Source: RUG14186 sp964644555
GTDB taxonomy: Bacteria; Bacillota; Clostridia; Eubacteriales; Anaerofustaceae
Assembly (NCBI GenBank): GCA_964644555.1
Contig: CAZXWI010000098.1
Coordinates: 1 to 5,950 of the forward strand
DNA: 5,950 nucleotides
Direction of reading: 5' to 3'
Below the pieces are notes generated by a model. The model did not search any database. It saw only the letters and a program-made list of their open reading frames with translations, and had not been told where the DNA came from. Position 1 is the first letter of the stretch; every line of letters begins with the position of its first letter. Shown in pieces: positions 1 through 5,876 of the stretch. The translations under genes were made by a program, and so were the position numbers.

Positions 1-8
1 ATTTATTT

Positions 9-1160
9 ATGCTCAAAAAAGTACTTTCGGTATTTATCTGTATAATATTATGTTTTCAGCTATGTCCATGCCATATACTCGCTTCGGAAGAACCCGAACT
101 TTCGTGTTTATCCGCCATTTTGATAGACACTAAGACAAATACCGTTTTATATGAAAAAGATGCCGACACGCCCCGACCAATTGCCAGCCTTACCAAAATA
201 ATGACTATGCTTATAGCTATGGAAAAACTATCTTTAAGCGAAATCACTCTTGATGACAGCGTTGTCATATCGCAAAGAGCATCCGAAATGGGTGGGACTA
301 GGCTGTTTCTCGAAAAAGGAGAAGTACGAAGTGTAAAAGATTTACTATACGGCATAGCCGTGGAAAGCGGAAATGATGCAGCTGTGGCACTTGCCGAATA
401 CATAGGAAAAGACTACGAAACATTTATTGATATGATGAATAAAAAAGCAGAAGAATTAAATCTTACCAACACGCATTTTTCCACACCATGCGGTCTTTCC
501 GATGAAAACAATTATTCCACGGCAAGGGATATCGCAGCCCTTTCACAAGAACTACTCAAATACGAAGAGATATTTGATTATATTGATGTATGGAACATAC
601 AACTGAATGTGGGCAAAGACAATGATGTAACGAGAAATCTTACCAACACCAACAAACTGCTCAGCCAAACCGATTATGTGGACGGAATCAAAACGGGTTA
701 CACCCAAGCAGCAGGGCATTGCATTTCGGCAACGGCACAAAAGGGTGATATGCGTCTTATATGCGTGGTATTAAAAGGAGCTGATTCCAAATCCAGATTT
801 GAAGATGCAAAAAAGCTTTTGGAATACGGTTTTTACAATTTCGATGTTGAATGTATCATCAAAGCAAATGATGTTATTGCAACAGAGGAAATATATAATT
901 CTCAAACAGAAGAATGTACATTCTGTGTAAAAGAAAGCATATTTATGCTTAAATCAAGGGGCGAAAATTTAAATATCGAAACCAAGATACTCATAGATGA
1001 TAATTTAAAAGCTCCAATAAATAGCGATACCAAAGTCGGAACAGTCACTTACAAAATAAATGATGACATATACACACTTGATATTTACCCCTCAAACGAC
1101 ATTCAAAAGAAAACATTTTTTAAATTTATACAAAAAATTAAATGTTTTCTATTGCCTTAA
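9..1160 (+). CDS. Secreted D-alanyl-D-alanine carboxypeptidase (DacF/PBP5-like, peptidase S11)
   Basis: A serine DD-carboxypeptidase that removes the terminal D-alanine from peptidoglycan pentapeptides outside the membrane and so limits cross-linking. All three penicillin-binding motifs are present: SLTK (S60 nucleophile, K63), SGN (120-122) and KTG (228-230). Residues 1-25 form a signal peptide (LKK, hydrophobic core, likely cleavage after ILA). The S11 catalytic domain spans about 30-275. A beta-rich PBP5-C-like domain follows at about 277-363. The last 17 residues are basic and hydrophobic, as in the membrane-associating tails of this family. The length of 383 aa is normal (B. subtilis DacF is about 390). 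The ATG lies 8 bases from the window edge, so its ribosome binding site and promoter are not visible, and a start further upstream cannot be excluded. The gene converges on spo0A. Placement beside sporulation genes suggests a DacF-like role in the spore or vegetative wall, but the paralogue (dacA, dacB or dacF) cannot be decided, so no symbol is given. Confidence 0.94.
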   Translation: MLKKVLSVFICIILCFQLCPCHILASEEPELSCLSAILIDTKTNTVLYEKDADTPRPIASLTKIMTMLIAMEKLSLSEITLDDSVVISQRASEMGGTRLFLEKGEVRSVKDLLYGIAVESGNDAAVALAEYIGKDYETFIDMMNKKAEELNLTNTHFSTPCGLSDENNYSTARDIAALSQELLKYEEIFDYIDVWNIQLNVGKDNDVTRNLTNTNKLLSQTDYVDGIKTGYTQAAGHCISATAQKGDMRLICVVLKGADSKSRFEDAKKLLEYGFYNFDVECIIKANDVIATEEIYNSQTEECTFCVKESIFMLKSRGENLNIETKILIDDNLKAPINSDTKVGTVTYKINDDIYTLDIYPSNDIQKKTFFKFIQKIKCFLLP

Positions 1161-1171
1161 ACGTAAATAAT

Positions 1172-1217
1172 GTATAAAATATAAGAGCACATTGAAATTT
1201 CCTTTTCATATGTGCTC
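1172..1217 (-). terminator. Intrinsic terminator of spo0A (leftward)
   Basis: Read leftward, GAGCACAT (1217-1210) pairs with ATGTGCTC (1192-1185). After one bulged A the stem continues as TGAAA/TTTCA around a six-base loop, giving 13 pairs. A T-rich run, TTATATTTTAT, follows directly. In the rightward direction no T-run follows, so this hairpin serves spo0A. Confidence 0.75.
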
Positions 1218-1233
1218 GAAACATTTGCGGAGA

Positions 1234-1271
1234 GAAGATGCGAGGTACGCTTCGTATCTTCTTTCTTTTTT
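1234..1271 (+). terminator. Intrinsic terminator of the carboxypeptidase gene (rightward)
   Basis: GAAGATGCGAGG (1234-1245) pairs with CTTCGTATCTTC (1250-1261) through 12 pairs, two of them G-T, around the loop TACG. The T-run TTTCTTTTTT (1262-1271) follows. The T-run overlaps the spo0A stop codon on the other strand. Leftward transcripts of spo0A also form the hairpin but meet no T-run after it, so it mainly ends dac transcription. Confidence 0.85.
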
Positions 1272-2052
1272 ATGCGTATTCGTTGGTTTGCATTTTAATC
1301 TTATCGGCAACCATTGCTATAAATTCGCTGTTGGTGGGTTTACCTTTGTTTTGGTCGATGGTATAACCGAATATCATATCCAGTGTTTCCACTCTGCCTC
1401 TCGACCATGCCACTTCTATACCATGGCGAATCGCACGTTCCACCCTACTGGGTGTGGTGTTGTATTTAAGGGCAATACCTGGATATAAGTCCTTAGTAAT
1501 TCCACCGAGCAAATCCGGATCTTTGATAACCATTTTTATAGCATCTCTCATATAAGTATAACCTCTAATATGCGCAGGCACGCCTATTTCGTGGAGCATA
1601 TTGCTGACTATGATATGATGATCATTCGGTGTAGGCTTGTCAATAATATCGCTAAGGGAAATTATTTCATTTTCGCATCTTTCTCTAAACAAAAATTCTT
1701 CAATCTTATCGGTTATAACATTAAGATTGATTGGCTTTACAAAGAAATAGCTTGCATTATTTTCGGATACCACCCTTAATAGTTCATCGCTTGTAATAGC
1801 ACTCATGACAAAGATTTTAGGTGAATATCCCTCTTCATTACTTATTTGCTTAAGTATCTCTATTCCGTCCTTACCCGATAAAACCACATCCATAATAATC
1901 ACATCCGGCTTTTTACTCCATATGCCTTCGGCGAATTCGACTCCATCGGATGATTTCAAAACAACATTTAAATTTCTTGATTCGTTTAATTTGCTTGCAA
2001 ACTCCGAAACAAACAAATTATTTGAATCTGCAATAGCCACAGAAAATGACAT
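1270..2052 (-). CDS. spo0A: Spo0A, master response regulator of sporulation
   Basis: A 260-aa transcription factor (B. subtilis Spo0A is 267 aa). When phosphorylated on its receiver domain it dimerises and binds 0A boxes to start sporulation. The receiver covers about 1-122, with phosphoacceptor D55 in VIIMD, switch residue S84 and K106 in FVKP. The effector domain covers about 148-260 and is almost textbook, including HEIGVPAH, the recognition-helix region SRVERAIRH, EVAWSRG and KPTNSEFIAMVADK. A short, poorly conserved linker (about 123-147) joins them. ATG is preceded by AAAGGAGT (2061-2068 on the complement) at good spacing. Oddity: the usual acidic pair of the phosphorylation pocket reads D9-S10, and the normal MP after the phosphorylated aspartate reads LS. 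The gene follows spoIVB by 94 bases, the classical order, with no terminator between. A TATTAT hexamer about 40 bases upstream of the ATG could be a private -10 element, but I see no matching -35. Confidence 0.98.
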   Translation of the reverse strand: MSFSVAIADSNNLFVSEFASKLNESRNLNVVLKSSDGVEFAEGIWSKKPDVIIMDVVLSGKDGIEILKQISNEEGYSPKIFVMSAITSDELLRVVSENNASYFFVKPINLNVITDKIEEFLFRERCENEIISLSDIIDKPTPNDHHIIVSNMLHEIGVPAHIRGYTYMRDAIKMVIKDPDLLGGITKDLYPGIALKYNTTPSRVERAIRHGIEVAWSRGRVETLDMIFGYTIDQNKGKPTNSEFIAMVADKIKMQTNEYA

Positions 2053-2129
2053 ATCTTTAAACTCCTTTCAGTTTTGGGTTAAATTTCGTAGGTATAATAC
2101 AAAATAAAAAGCATATTTCTTGTAGAATC

Positions 2130-2144
2130 TTGCGAATTCCGCAA
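2130..2144. other. Short palindrome between spoIVB and spo0A
   Basis: TTGCG AATTC CGCAA is an inverted repeat with 5-base arms around a 5-base spacer. It sits just past the spoIVB stop codon and about 77 bases upstream of the spo0A start. No T-run follows on either strand, so it is a poor terminator. It could be a protein-binding dyad controlling spo0A or a small mRNA hairpin. It is not a clear match to the 0A box (TGNCGAA), and its function is unassigned. Confidence 0.3.
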
Positions 2145-2146
2145 AA

Positions 2147-3403
2147 TCAGTAAATATTTTCAGCCATCCACTCTATAAATATGGCATAACCATAGTTTGG
2201 TTCGCTAACTAAGACATGAGTTAAGGCTCCAATCACTTTTCCGTTTTGTATTATGGGGCTGCCGCTCATACCCTGAACGATGCCGCCGGTTTTTGAAAGC
2301 AAAGCTTCGTCGGTAATTTCTATGAGCATGCTTTTTGCGTCTTTCCTTGTTTGATAATTTACTTTTTTTACACTTACTTCATATTCTTTTTTCTCATCGT
2401 CAATCATACATATCATCAAGGCAGGGCCTTCGACTATTTCCTCCTGCAGTGCTATGGGATAAAGCATATTTTCATCCACCGATATATTTTCGCTGCATTT
2501 TCCGTAAAGACCGTATTCGTCATTATGTGTAACATAACCCAATACATTATCGGTATCGGAAAATACTCCGCATATTTCACCCGGTTTGTCCTTTTCGCTT
2601 TTGATGATATTAACTACATTTGCGCTTAACAATTCTCCGTTTTTTACCGGAACGGTTATATCGGTCGAAGCATCGGTTATGGCATGCCCCAAAGCAGCAA
2701 ACATCGTTTTATCTTCCGTTACGAAACTCAGCGTACCTATTCCCGCAACATTATCACGCACCCATAAACCTATTTTGTATCCTTTATCCTTATCGGAAAA
2801 AATCGGTGTAAGCGTAAAGTCCATAGTTTTACCATCTCTTAACACTTTGATTGTAACATCACTTTTGTCCAATGAAGAAAGCACTTCCCTTACTTCGCTT
2901 GCTTTATTTATCTGAACATTATTAATTTGTTTGACGATATCTCCTTTCCTTATACCTGCTGCATTTGCCGGACTGGAATACGTTTTTCCGTTTTGTGTAA
3001 TGCTGCCAAACCCGACAACGATTACTCCCGAAGTATTGAGTTTTACTCCGATAATATCCCCTCCCACATACAATTTGGAATTCGGAATCACATTAACTTT
3101 TATGCGCTTTAAAGGTATTCCATTATATATATTTACTTTTAAATCGTAAAATCCTGCTTTTTGCGATAAAAAAATTAAGTTTTTTTCGGTATCAACCTCA
3201 TATGAGGTATCAAACTGCCCATTTACTCCTATATTTACTGAATCTTGGTTTAATGATACAACTTTACAAGGACTGTCAAGTTTTACGCAAACTTCCTGCC
3301 CTTCGATGATATTTATGGTTTGAGCATCAAAATAATTAATCAGCCAAACCAAAATAAATAATAAAAAAATAATCGATGAAATACATGTGACTTTTTTCTT
3401 CAT
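2147..3403 (-). CDS. spoIVB: SpoIVB, PDZ-domain serine peptidase (S55) of the sigma-K checkpoint
   Basis: In the B. subtilis model SpoIVB is made in the forespore, crosses into the space between the two membranes, cleaves itself and cuts SpoIVFA. This releases the SpoIVFB protease to activate pro-sigma-K. Numbered from the ATG at 3403 (418 aa; B. subtilis about 426): one N-terminal membrane anchor (about 6-23), a beta-rich region, a PDZ domain (about 112-200, with GVKLNTSGVIVVGF and AAGIRKGDIV) and the S55 peptidase domain to the end. The likely triad is H240 in AALGHAITD, D365 in EITDEALL and S380 in GIVQGMSGSPI; the spacings agree with the H236, D363 and S378 I recall for B. subtilis. The C-terminus GYAIFIEWMAENIY is family-typical. 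A TTG at 3421 would add six residues, but neither start has a convincing Shine-Dalgarno, so ATG is preferred. Upstream, CATATTTTA (rc of 3439-3447) is a partial -10 for sigma-F/G, without a well-spaced -35. Confidence 0.96.
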   Translation of the reverse strand: MKKKVTCISSIIFLLFILVWLINYFDAQTINIIEGQEVCVKLDSPCKVVSLNQDSVNIGVNGQFDTSYEVDTEKNLIFLSQKAGFYDLKVNIYNGIPLKRIKVNVIPNSKLYVGGDIIGVKLNTSGVIVVGFGSITQNGKTYSSPANAAGIRKGDIVKQINNVQINKASEVREVLSSLDKSDVTIKVLRDGKTMDFTLTPIFSDKDKGYKIGLWVRDNVAGIGTLSFVTEDKTMFAALGHAITDASTDITVPVKNGELLSANVVNIIKSEKDKPGEICGVFSDTDNVLGYVTHNDEYGLYGKCSENISVDENMLYPIALQEEIVEGPALMICMIDDEKKEYEVSVKKVNYQTRKDAKSMLIEITDEALLSKTGGIVQGMSGSPIIQNGKVIGALTHVLVSEPNYGYAIFIEWMAENIY

Positions 3404-3458
3404 GTAATTATTTTTCTGCAAATCATAATTTTAATTCATAAAATATGCCCTAATAACG

Positions 3459-3487
3459 CACATTTTTTTTATTTCATTCATATGATA
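3459..3487 (+). promoter_or_regulatory. Candidate sigma-K promoter of the DUF11 gene
   Basis: CACA (3459-3462), a 16-base spacer and CATATGATA (3479-3487) match the B. subtilis sigma-K consensus mACm, N16-17, CATAnnnTA at every specified position. Transcription would start near 3494, giving a leader of about 60 bases. The motif is short and AT-rich DNA produces chance matches, and this consensus comes from Bacillus. Orientation, distance to the gene and sporulation context favour it. The -10 fits the related sigma-E consensus CATACAnT less well (two mismatches). No sigma-A promoter was seen here. Confidence 0.45.
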
Positions 3488-3527
3488 TTACTGAAAATAT
3501 TTTGGAATGAATATTACTAAAACAAAC

Positions 3528-3549
3528 GCTGTTTTATACAGCAGAAAGG
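3528..3549 (+). promoter_or_regulatory. Leader hairpin and Shine-Dalgarno fixing a TTG start
   Basis: GCTGT (3528-3532) and ACAGC (3538-3542) form a small stem around TTTAT. It is followed immediately by AGAAAGGA (3542-3549), then seven bases and the TTG start at 3557. The well-spaced ribosome binding site is the reason for choosing TTG. The hairpin ends where the Shine-Dalgarno begins and may keep it exposed or protect the 5' end of the mRNA; that role is inference. Confidence 0.55.
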
Positions 3550-3556
3550 AAATACT

Positions 3557-4408
3557 TTGGCTCAATTTACTAATCAGGCTCAATTGACCTACAATAATTT
3601 CGTAAGGAATTCGAACGTGGCAGTGGGAGAAATTCTGGAGGTTCTTTCAGCTACAAAAAATGCAGTTGTCGGCGAATACACATCAGGTGATGATATAACA
3701 TATATTATCAGTATTGTAAATACAGGAAATACAGCTTATTCCAACCTGAGCGTTACCGATAATCTTGGTGCATACACTCTTAACACGCAAACATTAATAC
3801 CGCTTAGCTATAAGGAAAATTCAGTCAAATATTATGTAAACGGCGCACTTCAAACCCCACCGAATGTGATTTCCGACAACAATTTGACCATTTCGGGAAT
3901 AAATGTGCCGGCAGGTGGTAATACGATGATAGTCTATGAAGCAACACCCAATCAATACGCACCTTTAGACACAACATCGCAAATAACCAACGAAGCAATA
4001 ATTTCAACACTTGGCATAACACCCATTACCGTTACAGAAACCGTAAATTCACGAAACGAAGCAAATCTTTCAATCACTAAATCGATAAATCCCATACCCG
4101 TTGCCGAAAACGGTCAGCTCACCTACACTTTCCTTATTCAAAATACAGGCAACACAGCTGTTACAGCCGATGATAACGCTATCGTTACGGATATATTCGA
4201 TCCTATACTTGAAAATATTTCCGTTACTTTCAACTCAACGGCTTGGAGCTTAAACACAAACTACACCTACGATGCAACAACGGGCAATTTCGCTACAGTT
4301 GCAGGGCAGATCATTGTTCCTGCTGCGACCTATACGCAAAATACAACCACAGGAGAGTGGACAACAACTCCAGGGACTGCAACACTTGTGGTAACAGGGA
4401 ATATTTAA
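3557..4408 (+). CDS. Two-repeat DUF11-domain protein, possible spore-surface structural protein
   Basis: A 283-aa protein (about 30 kDa) built from two related DUF11-type beta-sandwich units, roughly 24-160 and 166-283. The repeats align at DITYIISIVNTGNTA (46-60) with QLTYTFLIQNTGNTA (187-201), and at SVTDNLG (65-71) with IVTDIFD (209-215). The composition is Thr/Asn/Val-rich and acidic (about 21 Asp/Glu against 6 Lys/Arg), with no cysteine or histidine, which is typical of a structural extracellular fold rather than an enzyme. There is no signal peptide, membrane segment, LPXTG motif or surface-anchoring repeat. It is therefore either used inside the cell, for example deposited on the spore by the mother cell, or exported by an unrecognised route. 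TTG start with a good RBS. It is divergent from spoIVB and followed by a bidirectional terminator, so it is probably monocistronic. From memory, the ribbon appendage proteins P29a/P29b of Clostridium taeniosporum spores are about 29 kDa with duplicated DUF11; size and architecture agree here. Function is inferred, not established. Confidence 0.85.
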   Translation: MAQFTNQAQLTYNNFVRNSNVAVGEILEVLSATKNAVVGEYTSGDDITYIISIVNTGNTAYSNLSVTDNLGAYTLNTQTLIPLSYKENSVKYYVNGALQTPPNVISDNNLTISGINVPAGGNTMIVYEATPNQYAPLDTTSQITNEAIISTLGITPITVTETVNSRNEANLSITKSINPIPVAENGQLTYTFLIQNTGNTAVTADDNAIVTDIFDPILENISVTFNSTAWSLNTNYTYDATTGNFATVAGQIIVPAATYTQNTTTGEWTTTPGTATLVVTGNI

Positions 4409-4410
4409 TA

Positions 4411-4475
4411 TGTGGGGAATTCCACAATACCCCAGCGACTTAATCATCGTAAATGGAATGTGATTTAACTAAGTC
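4411..4475 (+). other. Structured 3' untranslated region of the DUF11 gene
   Basis: Directly after the stop codon, TGTGG (4411-4415) can pair with CCACA (4422-4426). Further on, GACTTA (4437-4442) can pair with TAAGTC (4470-4475). Neither is followed by a T-run. They lie before the strong terminator at 4490-4516 and may simply be 3' mRNA structure. No open reading frame with a ribosome binding site was found here. Confidence 0.3.
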
Positions 4476-4481
4476 CTTTCG

Positions 4482-4526
4482 GTATATAAAAATGAGAGGC
4501 TTACAGCCTCTCATTTGCATTTTTAT
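4482..4526. terminator. Bidirectional intrinsic terminator
   Basis: AAATGAGAGGCT (4490-4501) pairs perfectly with AGCCTCTCATTT (4505-4516) around a TAC loop. Rightward, TTTGCATTTTTAT follows and ends the DUF11 transcript. Leftward, TTTTTATATACC follows and ends the flavoprotein transcript, whose stop codon lies 6 bases from the stem. It separates two convergent genes. Confidence 0.88.
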
Positions 4527-5149
4527 CTGATAAAATTCGTCGTAGCACCTTTTACTATTTCGGGGTATTCTATCCCCTCTTTTTTTGCAACATCAATACA
4601 TTTCATAAGCCATGCCATGTTGTTTGCCAAGTTGTTGAGTATCTGCACACCCTCAAGGTCTTTTCTTATATCATCTGCGTTCGAGCCATGTACAATATTC
4701 CAATAAGAAGAAGAAACAATGGGCATATTGGTTATCTGGAAATACTTATTTATCCTATCGAATGCAGTAGTACCGCCGCCTCTTCGGCAAACCACAACAG
4801 CACTTGCAGGCTTATGGGCGAACAATGTACCGCTTCTGTAGAATAATCTGTCCATAAATGATGCTATTTCGCCACAGGCCGATGCGTAATGCACGGGAGA
4901 AGCGAAAATAAAGCCGTCATAGTTGGCAACTTTATCAATCACTTCATTTACGATATCATCAATCATACATTTGCCGTCAATTTCTTTATGGCACTTTTTA
5001 CAAGCTCTGCAGCCGCTTACAGTTTCACTTCCGATATGCACAATATCGGCTTGCACATCAACCTTTTCGAAGAATTCTTTTAAAATTTCAAGACATTCGT
5101 TTGTAGAACCGTTTTTATGAGGACTTCCATTAAACAATAATACTTTCAT
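4523..5149 (-). CDS. Flavodoxin-fold NAD(P)H-dependent oxidoreductase, iron-sulfur flavoprotein type
   Basis: A 208-aa cytoplasmic protein of the NADPH-dependent FMN reductase / iron-sulfur flavoprotein superfamily. The N-terminal MKVLLFNGSPHKNGST (1-16) is the beta-strand and phosphate-binding loop that holds FMN. A compact cysteine cluster follows: C47-x2-C50-x2-C53-x7-C61. It satisfies the CX2CX2CX4-7C pattern known to hold a [4Fe-4S] cluster in Isf proteins. FASPVHYASACGEIASFMDR (82-101) is the second conserved flavin-contact region. Length is typical. ATG is preceded by AAAGGAA (5157-5163, complement) and a strong sigma-A-like promoter. The electron donor and acceptor cannot be read from the sequence; the family includes electron carriers and quinone, azo or nitro reductases. 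Many clostridial paralogues keep these cysteines without proof of a cluster. No functional tie to the sporulation genes is visible. Confidence 0.88.
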   Translation of the reverse strand: MKVLLFNGSPHKNGSTNECLEILKEFFEKVDVQADIVHIGSETVSGCRACKKCHKEIDGKCMIDDIVNEVIDKVANYDGFIFASPVHYASACGEIASFMDRLFYRSGTLFAHKPASAVVVCRRGGGTTAFDRINKYFQITNMPIVSSSYWNIVHGSNADDIRKDLEGVQILNNLANNMAWLMKCIDVAKKEGIEYPEIVKGATTNFIR

Positions 5150-5179
5150 ATATTAATTCCTTTAATTGGTTTTGATATT

Positions 5180-5207
5180 ATTATAAATCAAAAATCACAA
5201 ATTTCAA
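5180..5207 (-). promoter_or_regulatory. Sigma-A promoter of the flavoprotein gene
   Basis: On the complementary strand TTGAAA (5207-5202), a 16-base spacer and TATAAT (5185-5180) form a near-consensus housekeeping promoter. It begins 11 bases after the stop codon of the upstream membrane protein gene. The flavoprotein can thus be expressed separately, although no terminator blocks read-through from upstream. Confidence 0.75.
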
Positions 5208-5218
5208 GTTTAATATCA

Positions 5219-5605
5219 TCAGCTTCTGAAATTAATCCCGAAAATTCCGCAGGAAAGCGACAGCAATATAAACAAAGGAACTTTACACAAAAAAGAAATA
5301 CTGTCAACTTCGCCCATACAAATCAAATACCCGAATAAGTAAATAAGTATAAGAAACACAACTCCACCTATTGTTCCTTTGAGCCACCCCTTTGATGATG
5401 ATAAAGCGGCAAATCCGAAAGAATTTAACGATGTTCCCACAACACACGCTATGTAATAACAAATCTTAACATTATTTATTCTTACATCAAATTTCCAACA
5501 TACGAATGTAATGAGTGTAACAGCTATTATGTACAGAATAAATACAAGAAAAGAAGTGATTAAATATTTGCGGCAATTAAGCACCGATTGACTTTTAAAA
5601 TTCAT
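5219..5605 (-). CDS. Four-helix membrane protein, TIGR04086 (YrzE-like) family
   Basis: A small integral membrane protein of 128 aa with four predicted helices at about 14-37, 45-68, 74-96 and 103-124, joined by short loops. The loop-plus-helix ALSSSKGWLKGTIGGVVFLI (67-86) resembles the hallmark of TIGR04086, a widespread Bacillota family of about 120 residues whose function is unknown to me. The ATG at 5605 is chosen because CGGAGG (5612-5617, complement) lies seven bases upstream. An in-frame ATG at 5650 would add 15 residues, swallow this ribosome binding site and lacks one of its own. The gene is divergent from the tRNA gene and sits just upstream of the flavoprotein gene in the same direction. 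No confident promoter was found; TTGCCA (rc of 5661-5666) has no properly spaced -10. Confidence 0.75.
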   Translation of the reverse strand: MNFKSQSVLNCRKYLITSFLVFILYIIAVTLITFVCWKFDVRINNVKICYYIACVVGTSLNSFGFAALSSSKGWLKGTIGGVVFLILIYLFGYLICMGEVDSISFLCKVPLFILLSLSCGIFGINFRS

Positions 5606-5610
5606 ATCAA

Positions 5611-5617
5611 ACCTCCG
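5611..5617 (-). promoter_or_regulatory. Ribosome binding site deciding the start of the TIGR04086-type gene
   Basis: CGGAGGT on the complement lies seven bases upstream of the ATG at 5605-5603. It is the strongest Shine-Dalgarno in the window. It fixes the 128-aa start and makes the longer 143-residue reading frame unlikely. Confidence 0.85.
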
Positions 5618-5663
5618 TATGATACAGCTAATAAATACTATGCAAAGCAAAATAAAAATATGG

Positions 5664-5725
5664 CAAAATTTTTTTTAATTTTTTTGCAAATAATTGTTGC
5701 ATTTTTATCAAAGGTGCGATATAAT
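5664..5725 (+). promoter_or_regulatory. tRNA-Leu promoter with AT-rich upstream element
   Basis: TTGCAT (5697-5702), a 17-base spacer and TATAAT (5720-5725) form a strong sigma-A promoter. The start would fall near 5732, giving a leader of about 7 bases before the tRNA. Immediately upstream, 5664-5690 consists of A and T runs of the kind that act as UP elements for stable RNA genes. Confidence 0.8.
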
Positions 5726-5738
5726 GAACAGGCTGATT

Positions 5739-5823
5739 GCGAGAGTGCTGGAATAGGCAGACAGGCACGTTTGAGGGGCGTGTGTCGAAAGGCGTACGGG
5801 TTCAACTCCCGTCTCTCGCACCA
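5739..5823 (+). tRNA. tRNA-Leu (anticodon GAG)
   Basis: A class II tRNA of 85 bases with an encoded CCA. The acceptor stem is GCGAGAG (5739-5745) with CTCTCGC (5813-5819), discriminator A5820 and CCA 5821-5823. The D arm is CTG/CAG around a loop containing GG. The anticodon arm is CACGT/GCGTG with loop TTGAGGG, so the anticodon is GAG at 5773-5775, followed by G37. The long variable arm TGTC-GAAA-GGCG has a GNRA tetraloop, and the T arm is ACGGG/CCCGT with loop TTCAACT. Long variable arm, A73 and GAG anticodon together identify leucine (codons CUC and CUU). It is flanked by its own promoter and terminator and appears to be a single-gene unit. Confidence 0.97.
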
Positions 5824-5835
5824 TTTTAGAGAATT

Positions 5836-5865
5836 AAGACTGTATCTATACAGTCTTTTTTATTT
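5836..5865 (+). terminator. Intrinsic terminator of tRNA-Leu
   Basis: AAGACTGTA (5836-5844) pairs with TACAGTCTT (5849-5857) around TCTA, followed by TTTTTATTTT. It begins 13 bases after the CCA end. Confidence 0.9.
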
Positions 5866-5876
5866 TATAAAGTTTT

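Noticed and set aside
2093..2098. Rightward TATAAT upstream of spo0A as a promoter antisense to spoIVB
   Set aside because: No -35 element at 16-18 bases and no gene in that direction; it is probably chance in AT-rich DNA.
2351..2629. Rightward open frames of 60-110 codons within spoIVB
   Set aside because: They lie opposite a well-conserved gene, have no ribosome binding site and show low-complexity composition; they are shadows of spoIVB.
3439..3448. Sigma-F/G promoter for spoIVB (GCATATTTTA on the complement)
   Set aside because: The last -10 position is off and no GHATR -35 stands at 14-15 bases. It is biologically expected but not supported well enough to list.
4243..4447. Overlapping Cys/Asn-rich frames on both strands over the end of the DUF11 gene
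   Set aside because: They are out-of-frame readings of the repetitive Thr/Asn codons of the DUF11 gene, without a ribosome binding site or recognisable domain.
5664..5690. GCAAAA/TTTTGC inverted repeat with T-runs as a terminator
   Set aside because: The stem is only about six weak pairs with a long AT loop, and it lies between divergent promoters, where an AT-rich upstream element is the better explanation.
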